Source: Spartinivicinus poritis
GTDB taxonomy: Bacteria > Pseudomonadota > Gammaproteobacteria > Pseudomonadales > Zooshikellaceae
Assembly: GCF_028858535.1 (NCBI RefSeq)
Contig: NZ_JAPMOU010000001.1
Coordinates: forward strand, 310,001 to 374,000
Direction: 5' to 3'
Length of the DNA: 64,000 nt
In this document: piece by piece, positions 1 through 8,593 of the stretch
How positions within the stretch are numbered: the stretch's first letter is position 1
Layout of the letters: the number at the start of each line of letters is the position of its first letter
Translations under genes and position numbers: made by a program
Notes under the pieces: model-generated
What the model saw: only the letters and a program-made list of their open reading frames with translations
The model's database searches: none
What the model was told of the DNA's origin: nothing

Positions 1-615
1 CACACCTCGCCAGATTTCAATAAAAATGACGCAAAATGATTTAACCACCGGCATATCAGAGCGACGCCCTAGCGCCAACAAAACACCGAAGGGTAATGCT
101 GCTACAATACCCACGACAGCCAGCACAAGCGTTAGCATCAAGCCACCCCACTTATGGGTTTCAACGATTTTTAAATCAAATCCACCACCATAAAGCAGGA
201 AAAAAGCGATAACTGGGAACACTATTAAAGCAAAGCTAGCAATCCAGCCTTTGTAAGGAGTTCTCTCAATAACTAGTGCAGCAACTAATACTGAAAATAT
301 TGCAAACACTATATTGACTCGCCAATACAACTCTTCTGGATAAAAACCATAAATAAATTGATTTAACCTGGCTGTAATAAATACCCAACACGCTCCACCA
401 CTGGTACAAGCCTCTCTGGAATCACCCAGCCAGTCAGCTTTAACAAAAGCCCACTCTACTGCTGGTACAAGACTTATATACAGCAAATAGCAAGCAATTA
501 TTGTTAAAATAGAATTCAAAGGCGATGAAAATAGATTTTCCTTAGCCCACCCAACTATACCTGTTGTATTTTTAGGTGGAGGCAAATCTGGCAACTTATT
601 ATCATTATGAATCAT
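1..615 (-). CDS. aapM: AapM-type polar amino-acid ABC transporter permease, partial (3' end off window)
   Basis: Inner-membrane permease of a general L-amino-acid importer. Translating the minus strand from the ATG at 613-615 gives an uninterrupted frame to the window edge (205 codons). It begins MIHNDNKLPD and then shows hydrophobic segments separated by a periplasmic loop with a Cys pair (EACTSGGAC), followed by the start of the inner-membrane permease domain (GVLLALGRRSDMP, then FIEIWRGV). This N-terminal layout matches AapM of the glutamate/polar amino-acid permease family. It starts one base after the aapQ stop, so the two subunits are translationally linked and should pair as a heterodimer. 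The EAA loop and C-terminus lie outside the window, as does the expected ATPase aapP. Confidence 0.85.
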   Translation of the reverse strand, partial: MIHNDNKLPDLPPPKNTTGIVGWAKENLFSSPLNSILTIIACYLLYISLVPAVEWAFVKADWLGDSREACTSGGACWVFITARLNQFIYGFYPEELYWRVNIVFAIFSVLVAALVIERTPYKGWIASFALIVFPVIAFFLLYGGGFDLKIVETHKWGGLMLTLVLAVVGIVAALPFGVLLALGRRSDMPVVKSFCVIFIEIWRGV

Positions 616-616
616 C

Positions 617-1804
617 TTATCTCTCCACCAACGCCATGCGCTTGTTATACCAGTTCATAAACAGCGACACGAGCAAGCTCAATGTCAAATATACTGCCAT
701 TGTCATTGATATAACTTCGATAGCCTGACCAGTCTGGTTTAACGTTGTACCAGCAAACACCGAAACTAAATCGGGGTAGCCTATTGCTGTTGCTAGTGAC
801 GAGTTCTTGATAAGGTTCAAGTACTGACTTGTTAATGGGGGAATGATAACGCGCATTGCTTGAGGAATAATAACCAGTTGCAGGGTTTTGCCAGGACTGA
901 CACCAAGTGCACGAGCGGCTTCGGTTTGTCCTTTACTAATTGACTCAATCCCAGAACGAACAATCTCTGCAATAAACGCTGCGGTGTATATAGTTAGCGC
1001 AATTAACAACGCACTTAATTCAGGGATAATCGTTAAACCACCCCTAAAGTTAAACCCTTTAAGCTCAGGTATTTCCCACTGTAAAGATGCACCACTTAAA
1101 AGAAATACGATAAAAGGCAAACCAATGAGCACACCAAGAGAGGCCCAAAAAACAGGAAACTGATCACCTGTCTCATTTTGTCTTCGTTTAGCCCATCGTT
1201 TTATAAAAAATATCGCTATCAGTGCAAGTACCAAAGCAGCAAGGACCCAGCCAAACCCCTCCCCCAAAACAGGTGAAGGAAGATAAACACCACGCACATT
1301 GAGAAAGGCAATATCAGCAAATTCAAGGCTTTGTCTTGGTCCAGGCAACAACCTTAAAACAGCAAAATACCAGAAAAATATCTGCAATAAGAGTGGGATA
1401 TTTCGAAAAATTTCGATGTAAACTGCAGCTACACGAGCAATTAACCAGTTATGAGATAACCTGGCAACACCAATTAAAAAGCCCAATATTGTTGCAAAGA
1501 AGACCCCAAGTGCAGACACTAAAATGGTATTAAGAAGACCTACAATAAAGGTTGTACCATAACTATGAGTTTCATCATAAGGAATAAGGCTTTGAATAAT
1601 ACCAAAACCTGCTTCAGCATCTAAAAACTCAAAGCCTGTGGTAATTCCCCGGCTTTCAAGATTATGCTGAGTATTTTGGTAAATAATGTATCCAACAGCA
1701 AAAACTGCTAGAAATAAAATGGCTTGAAATACTAATGACCGTTTAGCAGGGTCATTCCAGAAACTCACGTTTCCAGCTGCCAGATTATGCTTATTTTCCG
1801 GCAT
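617..1804 (-). CDS. aapQ: AapQ-type polar amino-acid ABC transporter permease
   Basis: Inner-membrane permease, 395 residues, partner of AapM. There is an N-terminal membrane anchor (about 25-42), a long periplasmic loop, then a permease core starting near residue 85 (TFIVGLLNTILVSALGV). An inserted hydrophobic hairpin at about 185-240 is typical of AapQ and explains why it is much longer than HisQ/GlnP-like permeases. The EAA loop that docks on the ATPase is visible near residues 285-315 (GQTEAARALGVSP followed by a conserved PQAMR). It lies in the operon aapJ-aapQ-aapM. Substrate is inferred from family: glutamate, aspartate and other polar L-amino acids. Confidence 0.9.
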   Translation of the reverse strand: MPENKHNLAAGNVSFWNDPAKRSLVFQAILFLAVFAVGYIIYQNTQHNLESRGITTGFEFLDAEAGFGIIQSLIPYDETHSYGTTFIVGLLNTILVSALGVFFATILGFLIGVARLSHNWLIARVAAVYIEIFRNIPLLLQIFFWYFAVLRLLPGPRQSLEFADIAFLNVRGVYLPSPVLGEGFGWVLAALVLALIAIFFIKRWAKRRQNETGDQFPVFWASLGVLIGLPFIVFLLSGASLQWEIPELKGFNFRGGLTIIPELSALLIALTIYTAAFIAEIVRSGIESISKGQTEAARALGVSPGKTLQLVIIPQAMRVIIPPLTSQYLNLIKNSSLATAIGYPDLVSVFAGTTLNQTGQAIEVISMTMAVYLTLSLLVSLFMNWYNKRMALVER

Positions 1805-1842
1805 TTTTATAATTCTCCAAGTTACTGCAAGGCTAATTAGAC

Positions 1843-1877
1843 AAAACGGCTACATCAAATGATTGTAGCCGTTTTTT
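1843..1877. terminator. Hairpin between aapJ and aapQ (attenuator-like)
   Basis: Perfect 12-bp inverted repeat (1843-1854 with 1864-1875, 9-nt loop), bounded by A-runs on one side and a T-run on the other, so it could act on either strand. In the transcription direction (minus) it sits just after the aapJ stop. It could stabilise the aapJ message or partly terminate before aapQ, which is the common way to make more binding protein than permease. Confidence 0.6.
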
Positions 1878-1886
1878 GAGAAATGC

Positions 1887-2906
1887 TTAGCGCATTGGAG
1901 GGGCATACATGAAACCACCCTTGCTCCATAAAGCATTAACACCACGATCGATGTTTAAAGGCGAGTTTTTACCGACGTTCCGGTCGAAGGATTCTCCGTA
2001 GTTACCTACTTGCTTAACTACTTGGTAAGCCCAGTCCTGACTCAAGCCTAGCTGCTTGGCAATAGGACCATCACTTTGAACAAAACGCTTAACTTCTGGG
2101 TTTTTAGCCTTTTTCTTAGCATCAATGTTATCAGAAGTTAAACTAAGTTCTTCAGCATTAACCATTGCAAATAAAGACCATTTAACAATGTTAAACCACT
2201 TATCATCACCTTGTTTAACCACCGGACCTAATGGCTCTTTAGAAATAATTTCGGGTAATACCATGGCATTATTTGGTTTAGACAGTTTTATTTTTAACGC
2301 ATACAGTTGTGATTGGTCACTGGTTAATACATCACATCGACCTGCTTCAAAACCTTTAACTGTCTGGTCTGAGGTATCAAATACAACTGGCGTATACTTC
2401 ATACCATGCTGACGGAAATAGTCAGCCAAGTTTAATTCTGTAGTAGTACCAGACTGAATACAAACTGCAGCACCATCTAACTCTTTTGCACTCTTGACTC
2501 CAAGGCTTTTACTCACCATAAAGCCTTGGCCATCATAGTAGTTCACTCCGGCAAAGTTTAAGCCAAGAGAAACATCTCGGGTAAGCGTCCAAGTGGTATT
2601 ACGTGAAAGGATATCAATTTCGCCTGATTGTAGAGCAGTAAAGCGTTCTTTAGCTGTAAGGGGGATATATTTGACTTTTTTCTCACTACCTAGGGTTGCT
2701 GCAGCGACTGCACGGCAAACATCCACATCTAGGCCTTGCCATTTGCCTTTATCATCAGGGTTAGAAAAGCCAGGTAGCCCTGTACTAACACCACAATTGA
2801 GATAACCTTTCTTTTTGACTGTTGATAATGTATCAGCAGAAATAGAAGCTGAGGCAAAAGATACACTGATTGCGGTCGCGGCCGCTACTAGACCTATCTT
2901 CTTCAT
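1887..2906 (-). CDS. aapJ: AapJ-type amino-acid-binding periplasmic protein
   Basis: Periplasmic substrate-binding component of the Aap importer, 339 residues (SBP family 3). It has a Sec signal peptide (MKKIGLVAAATAISVSFASA, likely cleavage after ISA near residue 24). The mature chain has the AapJ hallmarks: LNCGVSTGLPGFS near the start, GLDVDVCRAVAAA, SRNTTWTLTRD in the ligand-binding cleft, and a C-terminal NRGV-like segment (IDRGVNALWSKGG). ATG start at 2904-2906. It is first in the operon, so the promoter should lie between 2907 and about 3120. Confidence in family is high; precise ligand range is inferred. Confidence 0.92.
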   Translation of the reverse strand: MKKIGLVAAATAISVSFASASISADTLSTVKKKGYLNCGVSTGLPGFSNPDDKGKWQGLDVDVCRAVAAATLGSEKKVKYIPLTAKERFTALQSGEIDILSRNTTWTLTRDVSLGLNFAGVNYYDGQGFMVSKSLGVKSAKELDGAAVCIQSGTTTELNLADYFRQHGMKYTPVVFDTSDQTVKGFEAGRCDVLTSDQSQLYALKIKLSKPNNAMVLPEIISKEPLGPVVKQGDDKWFNIVKWSLFAMVNAEELSLTSDNIDAKKKAKNPEVKRFVQSDGPIAKQLGLSQDWAYQVVKQVGNYGESFDRNVGKNSPLNIDRGVNALWSKGGFMYAPPMR

Positions 2907-3405
2907 AATTGTTTTGTATCCTTGGTATTATCTATTTATGGGAAAGCCCTTCCATGGTGTGGGGTCTTACCCCTGGGCATACTTGCCAGACTCCTATAAC
3001 GGTACTTTTACCAGTACTTTCAGTTTCTTCCCCGACTCCGACTTATGCCATTCTATAAAAATGGCTTATTATAACTATTTTATATTCATCATTTTGGTGC
3101 ATTTACCAGGAATGCCCCAAAAGAGTCAGTCTAATTAAACAATTTTTACTTAATAATGCAATGTTAAATTAACGCTGGTTTGTGTCCTATTGTAACTCTG
3201 AGGTACGAGTTCTAATTTAGAGCAAAAGAAAGGGCCTGAGTCAAATTTTTTTATAATGCACGTTTACAGATTGCGCTTAATTTATCTTAGCAATTGCTTA
3301 TATTAGGTTTTTGAGCTTTTTTGAGGCATAGCTGCACCATATTAGACCCACCAGATATTCTTAGTAATTATTTAATAATAGTTTTAGTTTTAAATAAGGA
3401 ATAAC
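2907..3405. other. Intergenic region upstream of aapJ
   Basis: About 500 bases between the aapJ start and the cysN terminator. It should carry the aapJQM promoter on the minus strand. A GG-N10-GT spaced sequence around 3003-3018 is reminiscent of, but does not match, a sigma-54 -24/-12 element, so I do not call it. A short GGGGT/ACCCC hairpin is at 2961-2973. The long open frame crossing 2815-3138 on the plus strand is not coding in appearance. No gene is supported here. Confidence 0.5.
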
Positions 3406-3457
3406 GTATAAAAGCCTCTAAAATTGACTAGAGGGTCAGTTTTAGGGGCTTTTATAC
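3406..3457 (-). terminator. Long hairpin terminator downstream of cysDN
   Basis: Two 23-nt arms (3406-3428 and 3435-3457) pair with only two mismatches, both compatible with G-U pairing, around a 6-nt loop. The hairpin begins 15 bases beyond the cysN stop. The arms end in T-rich sequence on both strands. It is the probable end of the cysDN transcript. Confidence 0.75.
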
Positions 3458-3471
3458 TTAAAGAAGACTAT

Positions 3472-5109
3472 TTAGAGGTAGGGGGCAAATAGTGAAACTA
3501 GCTCTTCTGTTGATTTATTTTTTTCATCAACATTAACCACAGCTTCACTTTCGAAATTATCTATTGCTTTGGTTATCACAATCAATCCTGCTGAAAGCAG
3601 TGCTGGAATTACTTGTTGATAAATAGTTTGATCCCAACTCTCAGGCAAGATAACCACTGTTTTTCCTGCGTCAAACAGCAGTCTCTCTATACGTTGAGAG
3701 ATATCTTTAAAAGACTGGTTTTCACTAATCATAACGACTAGTGGTTGCTGATGAAGCCTCTGTTGACGCTGAAATGGAGTAACAGGCTGGTCTTTTACTT
3801 GGCTAGCCTCACTATTAATTATCATCCCTGCGCCAACGGTAACATTAGTTAACCGATCAATTAAAATAAATGAGCCCGTCAGGCGGTTGTGATCATAAGG
3901 GTCGAAGACAATTGGTTTATTAACAGATAGTCTACAAACCGCAATCTCATTTAACTGCAACTGATTTGTAGTGCATTGTTCCAACGTATTAATATCAATT
4001 TTATATTGGATTGATTCAACACGACCCACCGTAGAGTTACAAGACAGCTTAATATCATACTGCTTTTCTTCCGTTAATGGTGCTTCTGACATCCAGACAA
4101 CATGAGCACTAAACTGACGACCAACTAAAGGCTGATCTCCTGCTCTAACCAACATATCTCCCCGGCTCACATCAATTTCGTCTGCTAATGTCAACGTTAT
4201 CGCTTCTCCGGCACTTGCTTCTTCCTGCTCGCCATCATAGCTTACTATACTCTTGACCTTGCTCAGCTTTCCTGAAGGCAACACAGCTACTTCATCTCCT
4301 GATTTGATTACCCCCGAAGAAACAGTGCCACTGAAGCCTCTAAAGTTCAGGTTAGGCCGATTAACATATTGCACAGGGAAACGAAAATCATTGAAGTTTT
4401 TATCTTTATCGACAGTAACATTTTCTAAAATATACATTAGCGTTTCACCTTGATACCAAGGCATATTAACGCTGGGCTCTACTACATTATCACCGTCTAG
4501 TGCAGAAATGGGTACAAAACGGATATCACTGATATTAATTTGTTCTGCGAAATCCAAGTAAACTTTTTTTATCTCATTAAACTTTTCTTCAGAATAAGCA
4601 ATTAAATCCATTTTATTAATTGCTACAATTAAATGCTTAATTCCCAATAATGCAGCAATATAACTATGTCGACGGGTTTGAGTTTGTACACCATATCGAG
4701 CATCAACCAAAATTATCGCTAAATCACAGGTCGAAGCACCAGTTGCCATATTTCGGGTATATTGTTCATGGCCTGGTGTATCAGCAATAATAAATTTCCG
4801 CTTTGCAGTCGAAAAATACCGAAAAGCCACATCGATAGTAATTCCCTGTTCACGCTCAGCCTGTAAACCATCTACCAATAATGCTAAATCAAGCTTTTCT
4901 CCGGTTGTCCCTATTTTGCTGCTATCTGCTTGCACTGCAGCCAACTGGTCTTCATAAATCATTTTGGAGTCATGCAGTAAGCGGCCTATCAGCGTGCTTT
5001 TACCATCATCCACATTTCCACAAGTTAAAAAACGCAATAAATTTTTTCCTTCATGCTCAGCCAAATAAGCATGAATATCAGATGCAATTAAATCAGATTG
5101 GTGTGACAT
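3472..5109 (-). CDS. cysN: Sulfate adenylyltransferase subunit 1 (GTPase), with extra C-terminal tail
   Basis: Regulatory GTPase of ATP sulfurylase; GTP hydrolysis drives APS formation by CysD. 545 residues from the ATG at 5107-5109, which has an AGGA about 8 bases upstream; the frame is open to a TTG at 5136 but that start has no support. GTPase motifs are complete: GNVDDGKST (about 31-39), DTPGHE (110-115), NKMD (165-168). After the elongation-factor-like beta-barrels, which end near NVTVGAGM (about residue 429), about 115 extra residues remain. Enterobacterial CysN (about 475 residues) stops soon after this point, while Pseudomonas CysNC continues into APS kinase. The tail has APS-kinase-like pieces ([12 protein letters not shown], then [14 protein letters not shown]) but no P-loop. 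It is either a degenerate CysC domain or a diverged tail; the first is my inference. Confidence 0.93.
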   Translation of the reverse strand: MSHQSDLIASDIHAYLAEHEGKNLLRFLTCGNVDDGKSTLIGRLLHDSKMIYEDQLAAVQADSSKIGTTGEKLDLALLVDGLQAEREQGITIDVAFRYFSTAKRKFIIADTPGHEQYTRNMATGASTCDLAIILVDARYGVQTQTRRHSYIAALLGIKHLIVAINKMDLIAYSEEKFNEIKKVYLDFAEQINISDIRFVPISALDGDNVVEPSVNMPWYQGETLMYILENVTVDKDKNFNDFRFPVQYVNRPNLNFRGFSGTVSSGVIKSGDEVAVLPSGKLSKVKSIVSYDGEQEEASAGEAITLTLADEIDVSRGDMLVRAGDQPLVGRQFSAHVVWMSEAPLTEEKQYDIKLSCNSTVGRVESIQYKIDINTLEQCTTNQLQLNEIAVCRLSVNKPIVFDPYDHNRLTGSFILIDRLTNVTVGAGMIINSEASQVKDQPVTPFQRQQRLHQQPLVVMISENQSFKDISQRIERLLFDAGKTVVILPESWDQTIYQQVIPALLSAGLIVITKAIDNFESEAVVNVDEKNKSTEELVSLFAPYL

Positions 5110-5144
5110 AGCAGGTTCCTGAGTCGATTCGTACAAACAGTGGC

Positions 5145-6053
5145 TTAGAAATAGCCTTCCTGCTTTTTCTTTTCCATTGAGCCAGCACTATCATGATCGA
5201 TAACCCGACCTTGCCTTTCAGAACTTTTTGTTAGCAGCATTTCCTGAATAATATCTGGCAAAGTGGTTGCTGTTGACTCAACTGCACCAGTTAAAGGGTA
5301 ACAGCCTAACGTACGAAACCTGACATTCTTCATCTCAGGTTTTTCACCCTCAGCCAGTGGCATTCGGTCATCATCAACCATAATATCAACGCCATCACGA
5401 TTAACCACAGGTCTTGGCTTGGCAAAGTATAGGGGAACAATAGGAATTTTTTCTAAATGGATATATTGCCAAATATCTAGCTCAGTCCAATTGGATAGAG
5501 GGAAAACTCTGATACTTTCGCCTTTATTGATTTTCCCGTTATAAATACTCCATAGTTCCGGGCGCTGATTTTTAGGGTCCCAACGGTGGTTCTGATCACG
5601 GAAAGAGTAAACTCGCTCTTTAGCTCGAGACTTTTCTTCATCACGGCGAGCACCACCAAAAGCTGCATCAAAGCCATACTTATCAAGTGCTTGCTTTAGC
5701 GCTTGGGTTTTCATAATATCAGTATGTTTGGCGCTGCCATGTACAAACGGATTGATATTTTGTGCAATACCTTCATGGTTAGTATGAACAAGTAGCTCCA
5801 ACCCCAGTTCCTTCACCCGTTGATCCCGAAACTGGATCATTTCTTTAAACTTCCAGGTGGTATCTACGTGTAATAAAGGAAATGGCAACTTACCTGGATA
5901 GAATGCTTTCATCGCCAGGTGCAACATAACCGCTGAATCCTTGCCAATAGAGTAAAGCATTACTGGGTTATCAAACTCAGCCGCCACTTCTCTTATAATA
6001 TGAATACTCTCAGCCTCGAGCTGGCTTAAATGAGTCTGCTTTTTTGCCGCCAT
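5145..6053 (-). CDS. cysD: Sulfate adenylyltransferase subunit 2
   Basis: Catalytic subunit of ATP sulfurylase: ATP + sulfate to adenosine 5'-phosphosulfate (APS) + PPi, the first step of assimilatory sulfate reduction, cytoplasmic. 302 residues, the normal family length. PP-loop signature SIGKDS at about 37-42, followed by [22 protein letters not shown] and the C-terminal [14 protein letters not shown] segment typical of CysD. ATG start at 6051-6053. It precedes cysN by 35 bases, one transcription unit ended by the hairpin at 3406-3457. No cysC, cysH or regulator gene is adjacent. Confidence 0.97.
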   Translation of the reverse strand: MAAKKQTHLSQLEAESIHIIREVAAEFDNPVMLYSIGKDSAVMLHLAMKAFYPGKLPFPLLHVDTTWKFKEMIQFRDQRVKELGLELLVHTNHEGIAQNINPFVHGSAKHTDIMKTQALKQALDKYGFDAAFGGARRDEEKSRAKERVYSFRDQNHRWDPKNQRPELWSIYNGKINKGESIRVFPLSNWTELDIWQYIHLEKIPIVPLYFAKPRPVVNRDGVDIMVDDDRMPLAEGEKPEMKNVRFRTLGCYPLTGAVESTATTLPDIIQEMLLTKSSERQGRVIDHDSAGSMEKKKQEGYF

Positions 6054-6212
6054 TGGGTACCCACAAAACTTATCTTATGGAGTTTGATGATTGGTGGAGT
6101 AAAGCACCCGTTTTGCAGGTACTCTTCTCTGCAGACTAATATAACAAATTAAAAGTAATTATAAGAAGTGCGTTATTTATACAAATAAATAATATAGATA
6201 TATCTAGCTGCG

Positions 6213-6379
6213 CTAGGAGCTTGTCCGAGAATAGAAGTCGTAGCGAGGAGAAGCTGTTTGGAGTCAGATTTTTTCATAATTTGAGGCGAATATTGAGCAT
6301 ATTTAACAAGAATTATGGAGAAATCGGGCCAAAATCAGCTTTTCCGTAGTAGGTTCTCAATTCTCGGACAGGCTCCTAG
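6213..6379. mobile_element. MITE-like element with 20-bp terminal inverted repeats
   Basis: A 167-bp non-coding element. Its ends 6213-6232 and 6360-6379 are inverted repeats matching at 19 of 20 positions. The outermost four bases are CTAG at both ends, which could be a 4-bp target duplication; IS5-group elements duplicate YTAR, so an IS5-like parent is a possibility, not shown. There is no open frame inside. It fills most of the 6054-6400 gap between cysD and the Nif3-like gene; the rest of that gap (6054-6212) is AT-rich and should hold the cysD promoter, without a site I can name. Confidence 0.7.
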
Positions 6380-6400
6380 TCCATTACTACAGGAGCTGTA

Positions 6401-7162
6401 TTAAACAGGATTATCTATATCAATAAAGTGATGCTTAATACCAAACTGCTCTTGAATATGCTCCCCCAGCGCTTTGACCCCATAGCGCTCAGTCGCATGA
6501 TGCCCAGCCGCGATAAAATGAACTCCCATCTCTCGGGCAGTGTGAACAGTAGGCTCTGATATCTCTCCCGTTAAATAAGCATCAACACCATGGGCAATTG
6601 CTTGATCGATAAAGCCCTGTGCAGCACCCGTACACCAAGCGATTCGCCGTATTGAGTGATCGCCTCCAGATATCAACAGCGGTTCACGCCGAAGGGTTAA
6701 CTGAATTTGCTCACCCAACTCACCAAGTGACAGAGGCTCAGCTAAACACCCCACCAAACCGATGCTTCTTGGATTATCCTGCTCCAGACCTGATTCAGGC
6801 TTAATATTGAGCAGTTTTGCAAGTTGAGCATTATTTCCCAACTCTGAGTGAGCATCTAATGGTAAGTGATAAGCTAACAGGTTAATTTCATGCTTAAGGA
6901 GTAGCTCAAGCCTGCGCTTCTTCATCCCTGTTACAACAGGCGCTTCCCCTTTCCAGAAATAGCCATGATGCACAATTATGGCATCAGCATTCCTCTCTAT
7001 AGCAGCTTTTATAAGTGCTAACGATGCTGTTACACCTGTAACAATCGTTTTAATTTGATCTTTTCCTTCTACTTGAAGACCATTTGGGCAGTAGTCTTTG
7101 AACAACTGGGACTCTAAAGTCTGACCTAAAAAATCGAGCAATGATTGGCGAGATATAGCCAT
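6401..7162 (-). CDS. Nif3-like dinuclear metal centre protein (YbgI family)
   Basis: 253 residues from the ATG at 7160-7162. The frame stays open to a TTG at 7186, but that would place a GGAGGT (7175-7180 on the complement) inside the gene, so the ATG is preferred. Family motifs are visible: NGLQVEG near residue 30, the metal-binding VHHGYFW (about 65), AYHLPLDAH (about 97) and the C-terminal AAGHHATERYGV. The family forms a hexameric toroid with two metal ions per subunit; a GTP cyclohydrolase-like activity has been suggested for some members and the physiological role is unsettled. In Pseudomonas the homologue also lies between cysDN and algW, so this is conserved context. Confidence 0.88.
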   Translation of the reverse strand: MAISRQSLLDFLGQTLESQLFKDYCPNGLQVEGKDQIKTIVTGVTASLALIKAAIERNADAIIVHHGYFWKGEAPVVTGMKKRRLELLLKHEINLLAYHLPLDAHSELGNNAQLAKLLNIKPESGLEQDNPRSIGLVGCLAEPLSLGELGEQIQLTLRREPLLISGGDHSIRRIAWCTGAAQGFIDQAIAHGVDAYLTGEISEPTVHTAREMGVHFIAAGHHATERYGVKALGEHIQEQFGIKHHFIDIDNPV

Positions 7163-7174
7163 TGGATAAAAGTT

Positions 7175-7180
7175 ACCTCC
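7175..7180 (-). promoter_or_regulatory. Shine-Dalgarno deciding the Nif3-like gene start
   Basis: GGAGGT on the minus strand, 12 bases upstream of the ATG at 7162. The spacing is long, but no better site exists for the upstream TTG. Confidence 0.5.
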
Positions 7181-7308
7181 AAACAAAATTACATGTGAGA
7201 TGACACACTAGGATAATAGCCCGTATAATAGCAAGGCATTTAGTCGAGACAACTTGAGGACAACACTACTTAGTTCTGCATAAAGTGTATCCATAAATAG
7301 GGTTATGC

Positions 7309-8544
7309 ATGAAAAAACTTACCAAGTTTCTTACCTGGCCTACTATATCTGGAGTGCTGCTGGCATTGGTAATTCTCCAGCAGTTTCCTGAGTTAACCAG
7401 AAAATCTTCTACACCTACTCCCCATTTGACTCAAGTTGATTATAGCGATGGAGTCACACCAGCCAGTTATACTGGTGACAACTCTCGTGCACCTTCGACT
7501 AATCATAAAACAGATAGGGCTTCAACACTCTCAGGTCCAGTGTCTTATAATCTTGCAGTAAAAAAAGCGGCGCCTGCAGTAGTCAATATCTATACCACTA
7601 AAATTATCCGTGAACATCGCCACCCTATTTTTGATGATCCATTCTTTCGGGACTTTTTTGGTTATGACCAAATGCCCAACCATCAGCGGATGCAGTCAAG
7701 TTTAGGCTCCGGCGTTATTATGAGTCCAGAAGGCTATGTGGTTACCAATAATCATGTTATTCAAGGTGCTGATGAAATTATTGTCGCTTTACAAGATGGT
7801 AGAGACACCCGTGCTCGAGTGATAGGCACCGACCCAGACACAGATCTGGCTGTATTAAAAATTGATATGAAGAACTTACCTGCTATCACCCTAGCCCGCT
7901 CCAGAAATTCGGATATTGGTGATGTCGTTCTAGCTATCGGTAATCCATTTGGGGTGGGACAAACCGTCACTATGGGTATTATCAGTGCTACAGGTAGAAA
8001 CAAACTACGCCTCAGTACGTATGAAGACTTTATTCAAACTGATGCGGCTATTAACCCAGGTAACTCAGGTGGTGCGCTGATTAATGCCTTTGGTGACTTG
8101 ATTGGTATAAATACAGCAATATTTTCAAAGTCAGGAGGCTCTCAAGGAATTGGCTTCGCTATCCCCTCTGAAATTGCTCGCGATGTGATGTTGTCTATCG
8201 TTAAGCATGGCAAAGTCATTCGAGGCTGGCTCGGTATTGAAGCTCAGTCACTAACACCAGAACTCGCTGATGCTTTCGGCTTAAAAAACAAAGATGGTAT
8301 TTTGATTACTGGTGTTTATCGCAATGGGCCTGCACACCAAGCAGGTTTGCAGCGAGGGGATATCATCACTGAAATCAATGGCATGTCAACTAAAGCTGGT
8401 CGCAAAGTCATGCAGCAAGTGGCTTTAATGCAACCAGGTGAACAGGTTGTAATTAAGGCAATTAGAAATGGACAAAAGCTTGTTGTTGAATCAGTAATTG
8501 GTCAGCGGCCAAGCTTAAAACCTAGGACAAAACCAAGACGCTAA
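7309..8544 (+). CDS. degS: DegS/AlgW-type periplasmic serine protease (HtrA family, one PDZ)
   Basis: Membrane-anchored periplasmic protease that in this family senses misfolded outer-membrane proteins through its PDZ domain and cleaves the anti-sigma factor RseA/MucA. 411 residues: a single membrane segment (about 12-27) without a clear cleavage site, a trypsin-like domain with catalytic H149 (NNHV), D179 (DTDLAVLK) and S253 (GNSGGAL), and one PDZ domain (about 310-395). One PDZ rather than two separates it from DegP/MucD. The linker at 30-80 is longer than in E. coli DegS (355 residues), and a basic C-terminal tail (KPRTKPRR) extends past the PDZ. Next to the his/mla block, as algW is in Pseudomonas. 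rseA and rpoE are not in the window. Confidence 0.9.
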   Translation: MKKLTKFLTWPTISGVLLALVILQQFPELTRKSSTPTPHLTQVDYSDGVTPASYTGDNSRAPSTNHKTDRASTLSGPVSYNLAVKKAAPAVVNIYTTKIIREHRHPIFDDPFFRDFFGYDQMPNHQRMQSSLGSGVIMSPEGYVVTNNHVIQGADEIIVALQDGRDTRARVIGTDPDTDLAVLKIDMKNLPAITLARSRNSDIGDVVLAIGNPFGVGQTVTMGIISATGRNKLRLSTYEDFIQTDAAINPGNSGGALINAFGDLIGINTAIFSKSGGSQGIGFAIPSEIARDVMLSIVKHGKVIRGWLGIEAQSLTPELADAFGLKNKDGILITGVYRNGPAHQAGLQRGDIITEINGMSTKAGRKVMQQVALMQPGEQVVIKAIRNGQKLVVESVIGQRPSLKPRTKPRR

Positions 8545-8548
8545 AAAG

Positions 8549-8583
8549 ATTAACCAATGAGTTCTCCTCATTGGTTAATTAGT
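8549..8583. terminator. Bidirectional terminator between degS and hisC
   Basis: Perfect 13-bp stem (8549-8561 with 8567-8579), 5-nt loop, A-rich before and T-rich after. It lies between two convergent genes and can serve both. Confidence 0.8.
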
Positions 8584-8593
8584 TTGTATATAA

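Noticed and set aside
2961-3018. Possible sigma-54 promoter for aapJ
   Set aside because: The spacing is right for GG-N10-GT but the -12 GC is missing and flanking bases do not match.
2815-3138. 107-codon plus-strand frame upstream of aapJ
   Set aside because: It begins inside aapJ on the opposite strand, has no ribosome site and reads as low-quality protein; it is the antisense and promoter region of aapJ.
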